Shown piece after piece: positions 26,329 through 36,900 of a stretch of DNA of 64,000 nucleotides (position 1 is the stretch's first letter; every line of letters begins with the position of its first letter). Under the pieces are notes generated by a model. The model was not told the DNA's origin, ran no database searches, and saw nothing but the letters and a program-made list of their open reading frames with translations. The stretch is from NCBI GenBank assembly GCA_963714205.1, contig CAVQNQ010000002.1:1674001-1738000 (forward strand). Direction: 5' to 3'. Source of the stretch: CAVQNQ01 sp963714205 (GTDB taxonomy: Bacteria; Acidobacteriota; Terriglobia; Bryobacterales; Bryobacteraceae). A program made the translations under genes and the position numbers.

Positions 26329-27350
26329 TCAAGGCCGCGCCGGGTACTGCTTCGAGAAGCCGTTGCGGCTGTTGGTTACCGTGAAGCTCCCGTCGGGCTG
26401 CGCCGAGAGCTTGAGCCACTTGCCCTGGCAGTCGGCGTCCAGGTTGGCGATGAAATCGTCCGGCGGATTGTGGTCCTTGCCGCCCTCCACCGAGAAATGC
26501 ACCTGCCAGATATCCTCCAGGCCCGGCGCCCCGCGCAGCGTTTCCCAGGTTTGCGGCGCCCCGCCCTTGGTGGCTCCGTTGCCCATGATAGCCACGCGCT
26601 CGTGGAGCGCCTGGGCCAGCACCGGCGATACGCCCTTATCCTGCCCGTGAATGCTCACCTGGTACACATCCACCGTGCCGATGGGATTATTGGGGCACAT
26701 CAGCTTATGGTCGTAGGCCCACTCCAGATCGGCCAGGTCCAGCATGCGGAACTTACCCAGCGTGAAGAGCAGGCCGATGGCCGAGTTATCTTCCACGTCG
26801 CTGGCCCGCTCCGGTTTGTTCGGCACGGTGGCACATAACGGGTTGGGCTGCCCGGCGCCTGGAAGGGGGTGCTCGCCAGCAGCTTGCCCGCCGAGGCGAT
26901 CACCGTTACATCGAGGCCCTGGATGGGAATCTTGTCGCCCGGCCGGGCGGGAGTGTAAGGCAGTTTGTCGCGCACTTCGGCGTAGGGCTTGTAGCGCTCT
27001 TCGAAGCCTCTGCCCGTGGCGGCCAGCGGGCCGTGATCCACGATGTGCTTCACGGGGATTTGCGCGACCAGCGCGGGGACATCGCCCATGTGGTCTACAT
27101 CGTAGTGCGACACCACCAGGTAATCGATCTGGTGGACACCGGCGGCTTTGGCGGCCTCGAGAATCCGGCTCACGTCGCGGCCGCCGAATCCCGGCCAACC
27201 CACGTCGAAAAGCAACGACTCGCCGGCGGGCGACACCACCAGCACGGATTTGCCGCCCTCCACATCGATGACGTACACGTCCATCGGCCGGGAGGCCGCG
27301 GCCGCACAGGCCGCCAGGGCACACCACAGGAACGCAGCGGAAGCTCGCAT
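26329..27350 (-). pseudogene. exported metallo-beta-lactamase-fold hydrolase (one frameshift)
   Basis: The N-terminal half reads in one frame from MRASAAFLWCALAACAAAAS (signal peptide): IDVEGGKSVLVVSPAGESLL, DYLVVSHYDVDHMGDVPAL with the HxxxDH metal motif, and VDHGPLAA. After LASTPFQ (about 26860) the sense continues in another frame as QPNPLCATVPNKPERASD and ends QYPARP at 26329. One G missing from a GGG run in CAGGCGCC would restore the frame. The two halves together give about 340 residues, like ComEC-C-terminal-type lactamase-fold proteins. Substrate unknown. Confidence 0.75.
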
Positions 27351-27412
27351 GACGTTTCCCAGCATAACAGGGCTTTTGAGCGCGAAACTCGTCGCTATGC
27401 GAGAATCGAACC

Positions 27413-28129
27413 GTGCGCTCTCCGTTCTCCGGCTTTCCCCAGGAAGGCCTCGATTTCTTCCGCGGTCTCGCCCGCCACAACGATCGCGAGTGGTTCCAGC
27501 CGCGCAAAGCGATCTTCGAGGAGCGGCTCCGCCAGCCCATGCGGGAGCTGGTGGAAGCCCTGAATGTAGCGATGCGGGATTTCGCCCCGGCATACGTTAC
27601 CGATCCCGATAAGGCAATTTACCGCATCTACCGCGATACCCGCTTCAGCCCCGACAAGACTCCTTACAAGGACCACATCGCGGCTATTTTCCCGCGCCGC
27701 GGAATGCCGCGGCACCATGGCGCGTGCTATTACTTCCAGGTGTCGCACAAGGAAGTGGGCATCGGCGGAGGCGTTTACATGCCGCCGCCGGAGTCGCTGA
27801 TGGCCATTCGCCGGCACATCGAGGAGCACCATGAGGCGTTCGGGCGCATTCTGAAATCCAGCTCGCTCGGCCGCCTCTTCGGTGAAATGGATGGCGAGCA
27901 GCTCTCGCGCGTCCCCAAGGGTTTCTGCGCCGCCCACCCGGCCGCCGGACTGCTCCGCTACAAGCAGTTCCTCTACTGGGCCGAATTGCCCGCGGATCTG
28001 GCCACCACGCCGGGCCTGTTCCGCGAGATCCTCACCCGGTTCCGCGCCATGGCGCCCTTTATGGATTTCCTCAACGCGCCGCTGGCCGCTCCGAAGCGCC
28101 TCGATCCGCAAGGTTCATCAGGAGACTGA
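27413..28129 (+). CDS. DUF2461 (TIGR02453) protein
   Basis: 238 residues from GTG 27413. The family pattern is clear: FPQEGLDFFRGLARHNDREWF at the start, YRDTRFSPDKTPYKDHIAA, and GGGVYMPPPESLMAIR. The biochemical role of the family is unknown. Stands alone between the lactamase-fold gene (divergent, 62 bp between starts) and the small minus-strand reading at 28071. Confidence 0.88.
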   Translation: MRSPFSGFPQEGLDFFRGLARHNDREWFQPRKAIFEERLRQPMRELVEALNVAMRDFAPAYVTDPDKAIYRIYRDTRFSPDKTPYKDHIAAIFPRRGMPRHHGACYYFQVSHKEVGIGGGVYMPPPESLMAIRRHIEEHHEAFGRILKSSSLGRLFGEMDGEQLSRVPKGFCAAHPAAGLLRYKQFLYWAELPADLATTPGLFREILTRFRAMAPFMDFLNAPLAAPKRLDPQGSSGD

Positions 28130-28382
28130 TACAGAGCTTCACGGCGGGATCATTGGTCCGGGCCGCCCATTTAGCCGGGCGATCGTCCAGGCGTTCGACC
28201 GCCGCCCGCAGCAGATCGAGCCGCTTCGCTTCCAGGCCGGCCATCCGGGACGAGGAGCACAGGGCCAGTCCTTTGGAGAACTCGCGCTGGAGGGTGTCTG
28301 GATCCAGCCGGACCCACGCTCTCAGGATGTTGCGGGCCTGTTGCGCGGGGGCCGGCAGCGTGGCGGCGAACGTCTGGGTCAT
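28071..28382 (-). CDS. possible small hypothetical protein
   Basis: 103 residues, not recognised. Helical and charged (NILRAWVRLDPDTLQREFSKG, AKRLDLLRAAVERLDDRPA), with no signal peptide. It overlaps the 3' end of the DUF2461 gene on the other strand by 59 bases and has no strong ribosome binding site, so it may not be a gene. Confidence 0.35.
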   Translation of the reverse strand: MTQTFAATLPAPAQQARNILRAWVRLDPDTLQREFSKGLALCSSSRMAGLEAKRLDLLRAAVERLDDRPAKWAARTNDPAVKLCISLLMNLADRGASERPAAR

Positions 28383-28444
28383 GCCGCTCTTATCGGCAGC
28401 CCCAGACCGTCTCTTCAGTCCCTATTGGTCCCGCTGGCGACGAT

Positions 28445-29599
28445 TCACGCCACCGCCGGGTAGTCGCCGACCGGCGTAACCCAACCGATCTGCGGTGGCA
28501 GTTCCGTCATGGGACCCTGCCATTGCAGTTCGAGCTCGATATCGGCGTGCATCCGGTACGGCTTCTTGACATCCGCCAGGGAGGCGCCCAGCACGTCGAT
28601 CTTAGAGAGGTCGTACTGCCCCAGGCCAAGCTCGCCGCAATACTTCAGATAGCCGAGCCAATCCGGATTGACGCTCATGGCCTCGGCGCCCACGCGGTCC
28701 GCCGCGATGAAATCGGTCGAGGCGATGGCGATACGGGAGCTGATCGGGGTTCCGGAAGAAGGACCGTTGCCTTCCATGCCTTCGTAGCCATCGATCAGCG
28801 CCAGGCCCCAGTGCGGCTGCAGCCTTTGCGCCGTCAGCAGCATGTTGTAGTGCGTCTGGCGGATGCCGAAGTGGTACTTGCGCTTTTCGTTCCAGCGCGG
28901 GGTTTCCTTGGGCGCCTGGTGCAGCGGCGCGCCCAGCACCATGTTCTTCACCGAAAGGGTGGCGATCACGGTGTTGTGCGTCTTCAGCATGGCCGAGCTG
29001 ATGACGAAGGCATCCGGATCCACCAGCATCTTGGCGATGCGGGCCGGGATGGGGTGCATGTCCCCGTCCAGCAAGGAAACGATTTCGAAGCGCCCGTCCT
29101 CGTTCAGATCCACCAGGCTGACCTTCTGCCGGGCGTACTCCTGAACCAGCGCGGGGTACTTGAAATTCTCGAAGCCCTGATGAGTTTCCCCGGCAGAGGC
29201 TTCGGCGATCTTGATGGGTCCCTTGAAACGCGGCGCCAGGTAATCCAGAATGCCGCGCAAGGCGTCGGCATGGGTAGCAGCGAGCTGGTTCACCGTGTTG
29301 ACATTATTGGGCTTGATCACGACGTACTTCTTGCTCTTCAGACCGGGCAGGATCTGCTTATCGATCGCCACCAGGGAGTCGTGAACGTTCTTGCGACGCT
29401 CGTCGCCATGAACCACCGCCACCGTGGAGCGCCGCTCCAGCGCTGGGAACGGTTCTTCCAAGCCACCGCGGCCACCAGAGCCGGTAGCTTGGCTCCGCTT
29501 TTGCGGGGGTGCAGGTTGTTGTGCCGAGGCGATCCGGCCCCGCAGCAAAGCGGCGGCTCCGGCGAGTTGAAGCAGACTCCGACGTGAGTGACCAGCCAT
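28445..29599 (-). CDS. DUF362 protein, exported
   Basis: 384 residues with an N-terminal export signal (MAGHSRRSLLQLAGAAALL, twin-arginine-like). The DUF362 core is visible: VVIKPNNVNTVNQLAATHAD, a SAMLKTHNTVIATLSVKNMVLG segment and LALIDGYEGMEGNGPSSGT, then ADRVGAEAMSVNP. Unlike ferredoxin-linked relatives there are no Fe-S cysteine clusters. Function of the family is not established. It is divergent from the glycosidase at 29717. Confidence 0.87.
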   Translation of the reverse strand: MAGHSRRSLLQLAGAAALLRGRIASAQQPAPPQKRSQATGSGGRGGLEEPFPALERRSTVAVVHGDERRKNVHDSLVAIDKQILPGLKSKKYVVIKPNNVNTVNQLAATHADALRGILDYLAPRFKGPIKIAEASAGETHQGFENFKYPALVQEYARQKVSLVDLNEDGRFEIVSLLDGDMHPIPARIAKMLVDPDAFVISSAMLKTHNTVIATLSVKNMVLGAPLHQAPKETPRWNEKRKYHFGIRQTHYNMLLTAQRLQPHWGLALIDGYEGMEGNGPSSGTPISSRIAIASTDFIAADRVGAEAMSVNPDWLGYLKYCGELGLGQYDLSKIDVLGASLADVKKPYRMHADIELELQWQGPMTELPPQIGWVTPVGDYPAVA

Positions 29600-29716
29600 T
29601 AAGGATTCTCCTTATCCGGATTGTATCTCCGCGCAGGCCGCTTTGCGCGGAAGAAATTCGGAGAGAATTCTAATTCGATTGATACCCGCACCGCAACTTG
29701 CTACCATTTTCCCGCG

Positions 29717-31471
29717 ATGAAGATCCTACCGACGTTTGCTCTGGCGGCGGTTACCGCCTACGCTCAGGCCGTTCCCCATATGGAAAGGCGGGGCGATGCC
29801 ATGCAACTGGTGGTGGATGGCAAACCCTTCCTGGCGCTCTCGGGTGAGTTGGCCAACACGGCGCCTTCGGACCTCGACTACATGCAGCGGATCTTTCCCA
29901 TACTGGCCCGCCAGGTGCACCTCAATACCGTGCTGACCCCCATGGCGTGGGCGTGGATCGAGCCGCAGGAGGGCCACTACGACTTCCACTTTGCCGACGC
30001 CGCGATTGATAACGCCAACCGGAACGATCTCAGGATCGCCTGGCTCTGGTTCGGCAGTTGGAAAAACGGGCAATCGAACTTCGCGCCCGCGTGGGTCAAG
30101 GCGAACCAGGAGCGCTTTCCCAGGGCCCAGATCCAGAACGGCAAGAGCATGGAAACCCTCTCGACGCTGAGCGAGAACAACGTGCAGGCCGATGCGCGGG
30201 CCTTCGCCGCGCTGATGCGGCACGTTCGCGAGGTGGACAAGAACCACCGTGTGATCATGGCGCAGGTCGAAAACGAGGTCGGATTGCTGGGCGATTCGCG
30301 CGACCGCTCGGCGGTGGCCAACCAGGCCTTCGCCAAGCCGGTGCCCCGGGAGTTCCTGGATTACCTTCAGAAGCACAAGGACAGCCTGCTCCCGGAATTC
30401 CGAAAGATCTGGGAGGCCGGCGGATTCAAAACCTCGGGAACCTGGGAGGAAGTATTCGGCAAAGGCGTTCAGACGGACGAGATTTTCATGGGCTGGAACT
30501 ACGCCCGGTACGTCGATCAAGTGGCCGATGCGGGCAAGCGCGAGTACCCCATTCCGATGTTCGTGAACGCCTGGCTCAATTCGCCGGCGGACAAAGGGCC
30601 GGGCGACTACCCGAGCGGCGGCCCGCAGGCTCACATGCATGATATCTGGCGTGCGGGCGGCCCACACCTGGACATGCTGTGCCCGGACATTTACGTGCCC
30701 AACTTCCCCGAGTTGGCCGCGCGATTCAGCCGTAGCGGCAACCCGCTGTTCATTCCCGAATCCGCCGGAGACATCCACGGCGCGGCCAATGCCTTCTACG
30801 CCATCGGGCAGTACAAGGCGGTCGGCTATTCATCGATGGGGATCGGCGAGTTGCAGCGGCTGACGGCCTTTCGGGCCATGGAAGCCGGCCCGCAGGTCCC
30901 TACCGATGTCGAGAACCTGCCGCTCCCGGCCGCTTACGCGACGCTTGAGCAACTCACTCCGCTCGTCGTGGAGCACCAGGCCAAGGGGACCATCGCCGGC
31001 GCCTGGCTCAACAAGGAAGACCCGGATACGCAGATCAAGCTGGGCGGTTACATTCTGAACGTGTCTCTTTGGGGATGGGGCCGGCGCAGCGTCTCCGATA
31101 TTCCGATCGGGCAGGGCGCTTCGACCCTGAAACCGTTCGACGTGGTGCCCGACCTCGCCGGCTATGGCATCTTCATGGCCACCGGACCGGACGAGTTCCT
31201 GATGTCCGGCGACAACCTGCAAATCACGTTTTCAACGGACCCGCCGGGACCCGAGTTCGTGGGGTTGGCCGAACAGGACGCGGGCCGCTTTGAAAACGGG
31301 AAATGGGTTCACATCCGTTATCTGGCCGGCGACGATTCGACCCTGCGACGTGACTTTGCCAACGTCGTAGCCGCGGGTCAGTCGGGTTTCGGCGTGCGGC
31401 TCTTTTCACAACCGCACCTTTCCTTCGCCCAGCGCGCCATCCAGCGCGTGAAAGTGTATCGCTACAAGTAG
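29717..31471 (+). CDS. exported glycoside hydrolase, GH35/DUF5597-like
   Basis: 584 residues from ATG 29717 with a short signal (MKILPTFALAAVTAYAQA). The catalytic TIM barrel shows the general acid region MAQVENEVG (about residue 186) and the likely nucleophile in LFIPESAGD (about 345), with HLNTVLTPMAWAWIEPQEG as the first strand region. The C-terminal 200 residues match the DUF5597 accessory domain attached to beta-galactosidase-like enzymes. It probably cleaves beta-galactosides outside the cytoplasm. The next gene follows 30 bp on and may be co-transcribed. Confidence 0.8.
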   Translation: MKILPTFALAAVTAYAQAVPHMERRGDAMQLVVDGKPFLALSGELANTAPSDLDYMQRIFPILARQVHLNTVLTPMAWAWIEPQEGHYDFHFADAAIDNANRNDLRIAWLWFGSWKNGQSNFAPAWVKANQERFPRAQIQNGKSMETLSTLSENNVQADARAFAALMRHVREVDKNHRVIMAQVENEVGLLGDSRDRSAVANQAFAKPVPREFLDYLQKHKDSLLPEFRKIWEAGGFKTSGTWEEVFGKGVQTDEIFMGWNYARYVDQVADAGKREYPIPMFVNAWLNSPADKGPGDYPSGGPQAHMHDIWRAGGPHLDMLCPDIYVPNFPELAARFSRSGNPLFIPESAGDIHGAANAFYAIGQYKAVGYSSMGIGELQRLTAFRAMEAGPQVPTDVENLPLPAAYATLEQLTPLVVEHQAKGTIAGAWLNKEDPDTQIKLGGYILNVSLWGWGRRSVSDIPIGQGASTLKPFDVVPDLAGYGIFMATGPDEFLMSGDNLQITFSTDPPGPEFVGLAEQDAGRFENGKWVHIRYLAGDDSTLRRDFANVVAAGQSGFGVRLFSQPHLSFAQRAIQRVKVYRYK

Positions 31472-31501
31472 AGACAATCGGGCTTCCCCGGAGGAGAATT
31501 T

Positions 31502-32320
31502 GTGAAACTGAATAGAAGGCGTTTTCTGGAAGGGAGCGCAGCCGGTATCGCCGTAACTACCTTCGGCGTGCCTTCTCTTTGCGCGCAGGATTGGGCGCGT
31601 CAGGCGGTGGACAAGTCGCCGCGGCGGCACGCGCGGGTAGCGGTGAAACACGACGGCAGAAGCGTCGATTCGTTTGTGGCTTACCCGCAATCGAGCGGCA
31701 AAGCTCCCGCGATCGTCGTCATTCACGACGTGATCGCCATGGCCCCGTGGGTGGAACTGGTCTCCGATCGGCTGGCGGAGGCGGGCTATCTGGCGGTCGC
31801 TCCCGACATGCTATCGGGCCGGACTCCCGAAGAACGGCAGCCGCTGGAATCCGGGGGGCAGAAAGTCGGCCCGGCCCGCAGGCTGCCGCTGGATCAGGTC
31901 ATCGCGGATCTCAACGCCGTGGCTGATTATGGCAAGAAGCTTCCGGCTTCCAACGGGAAGGTCTGCGTCGTGGGCTTCTCATGGGGCGGCGACCAGGCGT
32001 TCCGCCTCGCGACCAGGCGCAGGGATCTCGCGGCGGCATTCGTGTTCTACGGCGTCTGTCCGGAACCGGCGGATATCCCCAATATCCAGGCCCCGGTTTA
32101 CGGTTTCTACGCGGGGACCGATACGCGCGTCGATGCCACCATCCCCGCGACTCGGGAACAGATGAAAGCGGCAGGCAAGTTCTACGAGGCGGTAGTTTAC
32201 GAAGGCGCTGCTCACGGGTTCATGCAGGCCGGAATGAAGCCCGATGCGGCGGAAGCCGATAAGAAGGCCTGCGACGCGGCATGGATCAAATTGAAAGCGC
32301 TCCGCGACAACTTCAAGTGA
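31502..32320 (+). CDS. dienelactone hydrolase family protein, Tat-exported
   Basis: 272 residues from GTG 31502. Twin-arginine signal (NRRRFLEGSAAGIAVTTFG). Alpha/beta hydrolase with IVVIHDVIAMAPWVE, nucleophile elbow GFSWGG, an acid in YAGTDTRVDATIP and the histidine in EGAAHGFMQ. Classical dienelactone hydrolases have cysteine as nucleophile (GxCxGG); here it is serine, so it is more likely an esterase than a true dienelactone hydrolase. GGAGGAG precedes the start. Confidence 0.85.
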   Translation: MKLNRRRFLEGSAAGIAVTTFGVPSLCAQDWARQAVDKSPRRHARVAVKHDGRSVDSFVAYPQSSGKAPAIVVIHDVIAMAPWVELVSDRLAEAGYLAVAPDMLSGRTPEERQPLESGGQKVGPARRLPLDQVIADLNAVADYGKKLPASNGKVCVVGFSWGGDQAFRLATRRRDLAAAFVFYGVCPEPADIPNIQAPVYGFYAGTDTRVDATIPATREQMKAAGKFYEAVVYEGAAHGFMQAGMKPDAAEADKKACDAAWIKLKALRDNFK

Positions 32321-32983
32321 GCGCGCCGCGCAGGCTGCGGCGTTTCTCGAGCGCCGCATCGATCGATTGCCGGAGTTCCCTGGCGGTCCGCTCGGGATCG
32401 TCAGCCGCGCAAATGGCCGAAACGACAGCGACTCCGTCAGCTCCGGAATGGATTACCTGCCGCGCGTTTTCCACGCCGATCCCTCCGATTGCCACAATCG
32501 CGTGGCGTGAGATCGCACGTACCCCCGCCAGGGCCTCCACGCCCAGCGGCGGAGCGGCATCGATCTTCGTGGCAGTGGGAAACACCGGCCCGACACCGAG
32601 ATAGTCGACATCGAGCGACACGGCTTGCGCGAGCCTGCTCGATAGTCTCGATCGACAGACCTATGATGGCGTCGGGACCGAGGAGCCTTCGCGCACCCTC
32701 GGGGTCCATGTCCTGTTGTCCGATGTGAACGCCATCGGCTCCGATCGCCAGCGCGATGTCCACCCGATCGTTGATGATCAATGGAACGTGGAGCGGGGCG
32801 AGGAGCTTCTTCAGCTCCCGCCCAAGTTGAACGAAGTCCCTGCGTGCCGCAATTCTTCTCACGCAATTGGACAGCGGTGACTCCGCCGCGCACTGCCGCC
32901 TCAACCACGCTTGCAATCGACCGTCCGCGCGCCAGACCGCGGTCTGTGACCAGGTACAACCTCCAATCGGGCAGGGGCTTCAT
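32313..32983 (-). pseudogene. thiE: thiamine-phosphate synthase, two frameshifts
   Basis: Would join hydroxyethylthiazole phosphate and HMP-pyrophosphate. The family sense is spread over three frames: LYLVTDRGLARGRSIASVV with GGVTAVQLREK (to about 32855), then LHVPLIINDRVDIALAIGAD with GVHIGQQDMDPEGARRLLG (to about 32630), then VDYLGVGPVFPTATK and VAIGGIGVENA to the stop. All catalytic segments survive, so this is either recent decay or two sequence errors. The ATG at 32983 overlaps the natural thiM stop (ATGA), as in an intact thiM-thiE operon. Confidence 0.8.
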
Positions 32984-33794
32984 GACTCGCGTACCTTGAC
33001 CGTTCTCGAATGTCCGATTCGGTCAGAAGGTACAACGCATCCAGGAAGTGATCGAGAAACGTCCCCGGTCCTCGCGAACGGTCCGCGGCCAGTTCGCCGG
33101 CAATCCCCATCACAGCCATTGCGTTCACGGCCGCATCGCGCGCGGATGGATTCACGGCCGCGAATGCGCCGGTAAGGGCGCTGGCCGTGCATCCCATGCC
33201 CGTCACCTTCGGCATCATGGGGTGCCCGTTGAATACGCGACTCGTCATGCCCCCGGAAGAAATCAGATCCACGGCCCCGCTCGTCACGACCACGCAGCCG
33301 TAACGGGCGGATAGCGCATCCGCGGCTTTGGCCGCATCTTCCGACTCGTATGCGCTATCGACGCCGCGCGTACTCCTTTCGTCATATACCAGCGCTCGAA
33401 TCTCGGATGCGTTGCCTCTTACGATTGCCGGTGAGAGTTCGGCCAGCAACTTCGCGCGGTGGCGGTTCGAAATGTCGTGGCGCCCACCCCAACCGGGTCG
33501 AGGATAATGGGATCGCGCATTCCGCCTGGCGGCTTCTCCCGCTTTGAACATCGCGGCGATCCAAGGCGCACTCAGCGTTCCGATATTGATGACGAGCGAC
33601 CGTGCGATCGCGGTCATTTCTCCGACTTCTTCCTCCGCGTGGGCCATGACTGGCGATGCGCCTATCGCCAGCAGCGCGTTGGCAGTGGTGTTCATGACCA
33701 CGTAGTTCGTAATGTTGTGGACTACCGGGGCTTCGGCGCGGATGCGCTGAATGTCGGCCCAGATCCTGTCCGCTCGGTCGCTGTGGTTCTTCAC
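32980..33794 (-). CDS. thiM: hydroxyethylthiazole kinase (locally frameshifted)
   Basis: Phosphorylates hydroxyethylthiazole for thiamine salvage. Clear ThiM sense: PVVHNITNYVVMNTTANALLAIGASP with MAHAEEEVGEM, LAELSPAIVRGNASEI, and KVTGMGCTASALTGAFAAV with the catalytic cysteine. Between about 33485 and 33550 the DPVGVGATTFRTATAR segment is encoded in a different frame, meaning two compensating indels. A third near 33000 moves the end; the natural stop (32980) would overlap the thiE start. No TPP riboswitch is recognisable upstream. Confidence 0.8.
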
Positions 33795-33912
33795 ATCCGG
33801 TTGAAAAACAACGGTAAGCTATTGTTGGGCAAGACAGGCCGATTGTAGCATAATCCGCAAATACCTTCTTTTCAACTGCTTACTTTTCAATCAGATGGCG
33901 CCGGCCTGTCTA

Positions 33913-36900
33913 TCAGAACATCACGTAAATCGATTCGGGAACTTCTTCTTCCAGCTCTTCCGTGGGCGCATACTTCCGGCCTAAGGCCCCCAGGTGCTCA
34001 AGCAGATCGCGGAGATCGGCGTCGGCAGGCCCCGGGGTCCAGCAAGACAGAAGCGCATCGGCAAACACCTTGGGGTCCGGATTCTTCTCCAGAAGAGGCG
34101 CAGGTATCTCAAAAATACCCGGGATTGCGAGGGGGGCGTCCACCGGCTCCCAGGCCGATTTCACGTGAGGAAATGTCAGATCGACTTTGACCTGCCGCTC
34201 TTTCCGGAGACGCTCGGCAAGCGGTATCACGTGTTTCGGGAAGATCTTCGCCAGCTTCTCTAAGAACTCATCGGCCTGTTCGGAGGGCGGGGCCTCCTCG
34301 GCGTCTTCACTTTCCGGAGCTGCCACTGTCCGTTCGGGCCAAGGCGGCTGCTCTTCCTTGAACAGCAGGAATCGCCCCAGGTTCAGGACATTCATTTCCG
34401 TGCGCATAAAGCAGCGGTAGGCGTCGGATGGCGTGCACACTATAGGTTCGCCGCGAACATTAAAACTCGTATTGACGATCACTGGGCACCCGGTCTTTTC
34501 TTCGAACCGGCGAATCAGGTCATAGTACGGAGCGTGGTCGCGCCGTCGTACAGTCTGGATTCGCGCCGAATAGTCGACGTGAGTCACCGCGGGAATGTCG
34601 CTGCGAACCTGACGGATGAGGGGCAGCAAATCGTCGGCATCAGCAGCCTTCTCATCCTTGACGGCGGTGGGATCCGGTCGAGTCCGGTGGTTCTCGCGCA
34701 CGGGCGCGACGAGCAGCATGTAGGGGCTTTCCCGATCCAGTTCGAAGTAATCCGAGACGCGCTCGGCCAGCACCGCGGGTGCAAACGGCCGGAACGATTC
34801 GCGGTGTTTGATCTTGAGGTTCAGCTCCGTCTGCATTCCAGGGCTGCGCGCATCGCCCAGGATGGAACGGGCGCCCAACGCCCGGGGCCCATACTCCATG
34901 CGCCCGGAAAAATGTCCCACTACTCGTCCACTTTCGAGAGCGCCGCTCAGGCACTCCAGCCGCCGATCCTCGGACATCTCATGATAGGGGTAGCCCCAAG
35001 TCTCCAGGTAGGAGCGGATCTCGTCGTCTGAAAATTCGGGACCCAACAGGCTGCCGGCCTGGGCGGGCCGGCCATCCTGGGCACGCGCCCGGTCCTTTCC
35101 GAAATAGGTGTGATAAAGGTCGAGCGCCGCTCCTAAAGCACAGCCAGCGTCGCCTGCGGCCGGCTGGATCCAGAGATCTCGAAATGGGCCTTCCCGGAGA
35201 ATGCGGCCGTTGGCCACGCAATTCAACGTTACCCCTCCGGCCAAACACAGGTTTGTCTCGCCCACCAGCGCGTATGCGTGCCGGCTCATCCGGAGGAGAG
35301 CCTCCTCGGTAACCCACTGAATGGACTTCGCCAGATCCATCTCACGGCGCGTAATGCGCGAATCGGGCTTGCGCGGGGGCCCGCCGAACAAGTCCGCGAA
35401 ACGGGCGTTAGTCATCTCCGGTTCTTCGAGGAAACCGAAGTACTCCATGTTCAGTTCCATGGACCCGTCTGGCTTCAGGTCGATCAAATTCGAAAGTATC
35501 TGATCGGCATATTTCGGCTCACCGTAAGGAGCCAGGCCCATCATCTTATACTCACCGGAGTTCACCTTAAACCCGGTGAATTGGGTGAAGGCCGAATACA
35601 ACAGCCCCAACGAGTTGGGGAAGCGCATTTCGCGGAGCAGCCGGACTTGGTTGCCCTCACCGGCGCCGATGGACGCTGTAGCCCACTCCCCCACGCCATC
35701 CACGGTCAAGATGGCGGCGCGTTCGAACGGGGAGGGATAAAACGCGCTGGCGGCATGCGAGCGATGATGCCTCTCTTGGAAAACGGGCACTTCGCAGCGC
35801 AGGTAATCGCGGATCAGCCGTCCCATATGCAGCTTGTACCGGACCCAACTGGGCATGGCTCGCTGCCACGCGCCGGCGGCGCGAGCCCCAATCGCTAACT
35901 GAGAATGCAGAACCCGCTCAAAGGTCAGAGAGGCGTTGTCGTAATAGACCGCGGCGGTCAAGTCGGCGGGGTTTAGACCGCCTTCTTCGAGCACGTAATT
36001 GATGGCATGGCTGGGAAACCGGCGGTCGTTCTTAAGCCGCGAGAAGCGCTCCTCCTCAGCAGCGGCAACGATTTCTCCATCCCGCACCAGCGCCGCGGCG
36101 GAGTTGTGAAAGAAACAGGATAGCCCCAGTATGCAGGTCGACCCGGCGGGACCGCGCGGCTTGTGCCGGACCGGCGACGGGCGCGGGAAGCCCTCGCCGG
36201 GACCCGCCGGCAGCAGATCGCGTGTGCGGATTTTATCCGCCATAATTCCCGCCACCATGTCGTGGGCAAATGGAGTGAAGTGGGAACCCACGCGAAAGCC
36301 CAGCTTCAAACGCGCCTCTCTCGGCAACGAGACCAGAGGGTTGCTGACGTCGGCTACGTGGATGCCGCGGGAACGGTCTTCGAGGCTTTCGAAGAACCCC
36401 TGATATATGGGCGCGACACCGTGAATAAAATACTCGTGAGTCGGTATCGGCACGATCAGGATCGGCAGCGGCTTAACCTCTTCGGCGAACTGTCGGAGGA
36501 TGGCGGACATGAGCCGCCACCCCGGAGTATCCGGACGGTCGAAATCGGCATAAGGCTGGATGCGGCTCAGGCGGATCAGACTACTCCGCATCGGCTCCAG
36601 CCTGCCGCTCAGGGTCCGGCGGATGGCATCGCCCATTTTCGATTCGCTATACCACCTCACCGTGGTGGTACGCCAACGCGCGCTCCCGATTTCAGCGGTT
36701 ATCTTGCCCAGTTCCGGCCGTTCTCGAGGCACGGGAACATGGCGCAGGATCAACTCTCCGTTCGCCAGTTCGAAATAGGGTTTAGGCACGAGCACGCGCC
36801 GGCCCGTGATCCGGTCAAGTGACTCGCCATGGCTAAGTTGAATGCGCCTCATCGAATCGATCTGCACGCATACCACGATCAGGTCGGCTTCGATCCCGGA

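Noticed and set aside
32188..32200. Another GGCGGTAG word resembling ops
   Set aside because: It lies within the coding sequence of the dienelactone-hydrolase-like gene. Similar hits at 46497 and 46791 are in repeat coding DNA. They show that the 8-base core arises by chance in this GC-rich DNA.
33795..33912. TPP riboswitch upstream of thiM
   Set aside because: I looked for the CTGAGA and the conserved ACCTGATCTGG-type blocks on the minus strand and found neither.
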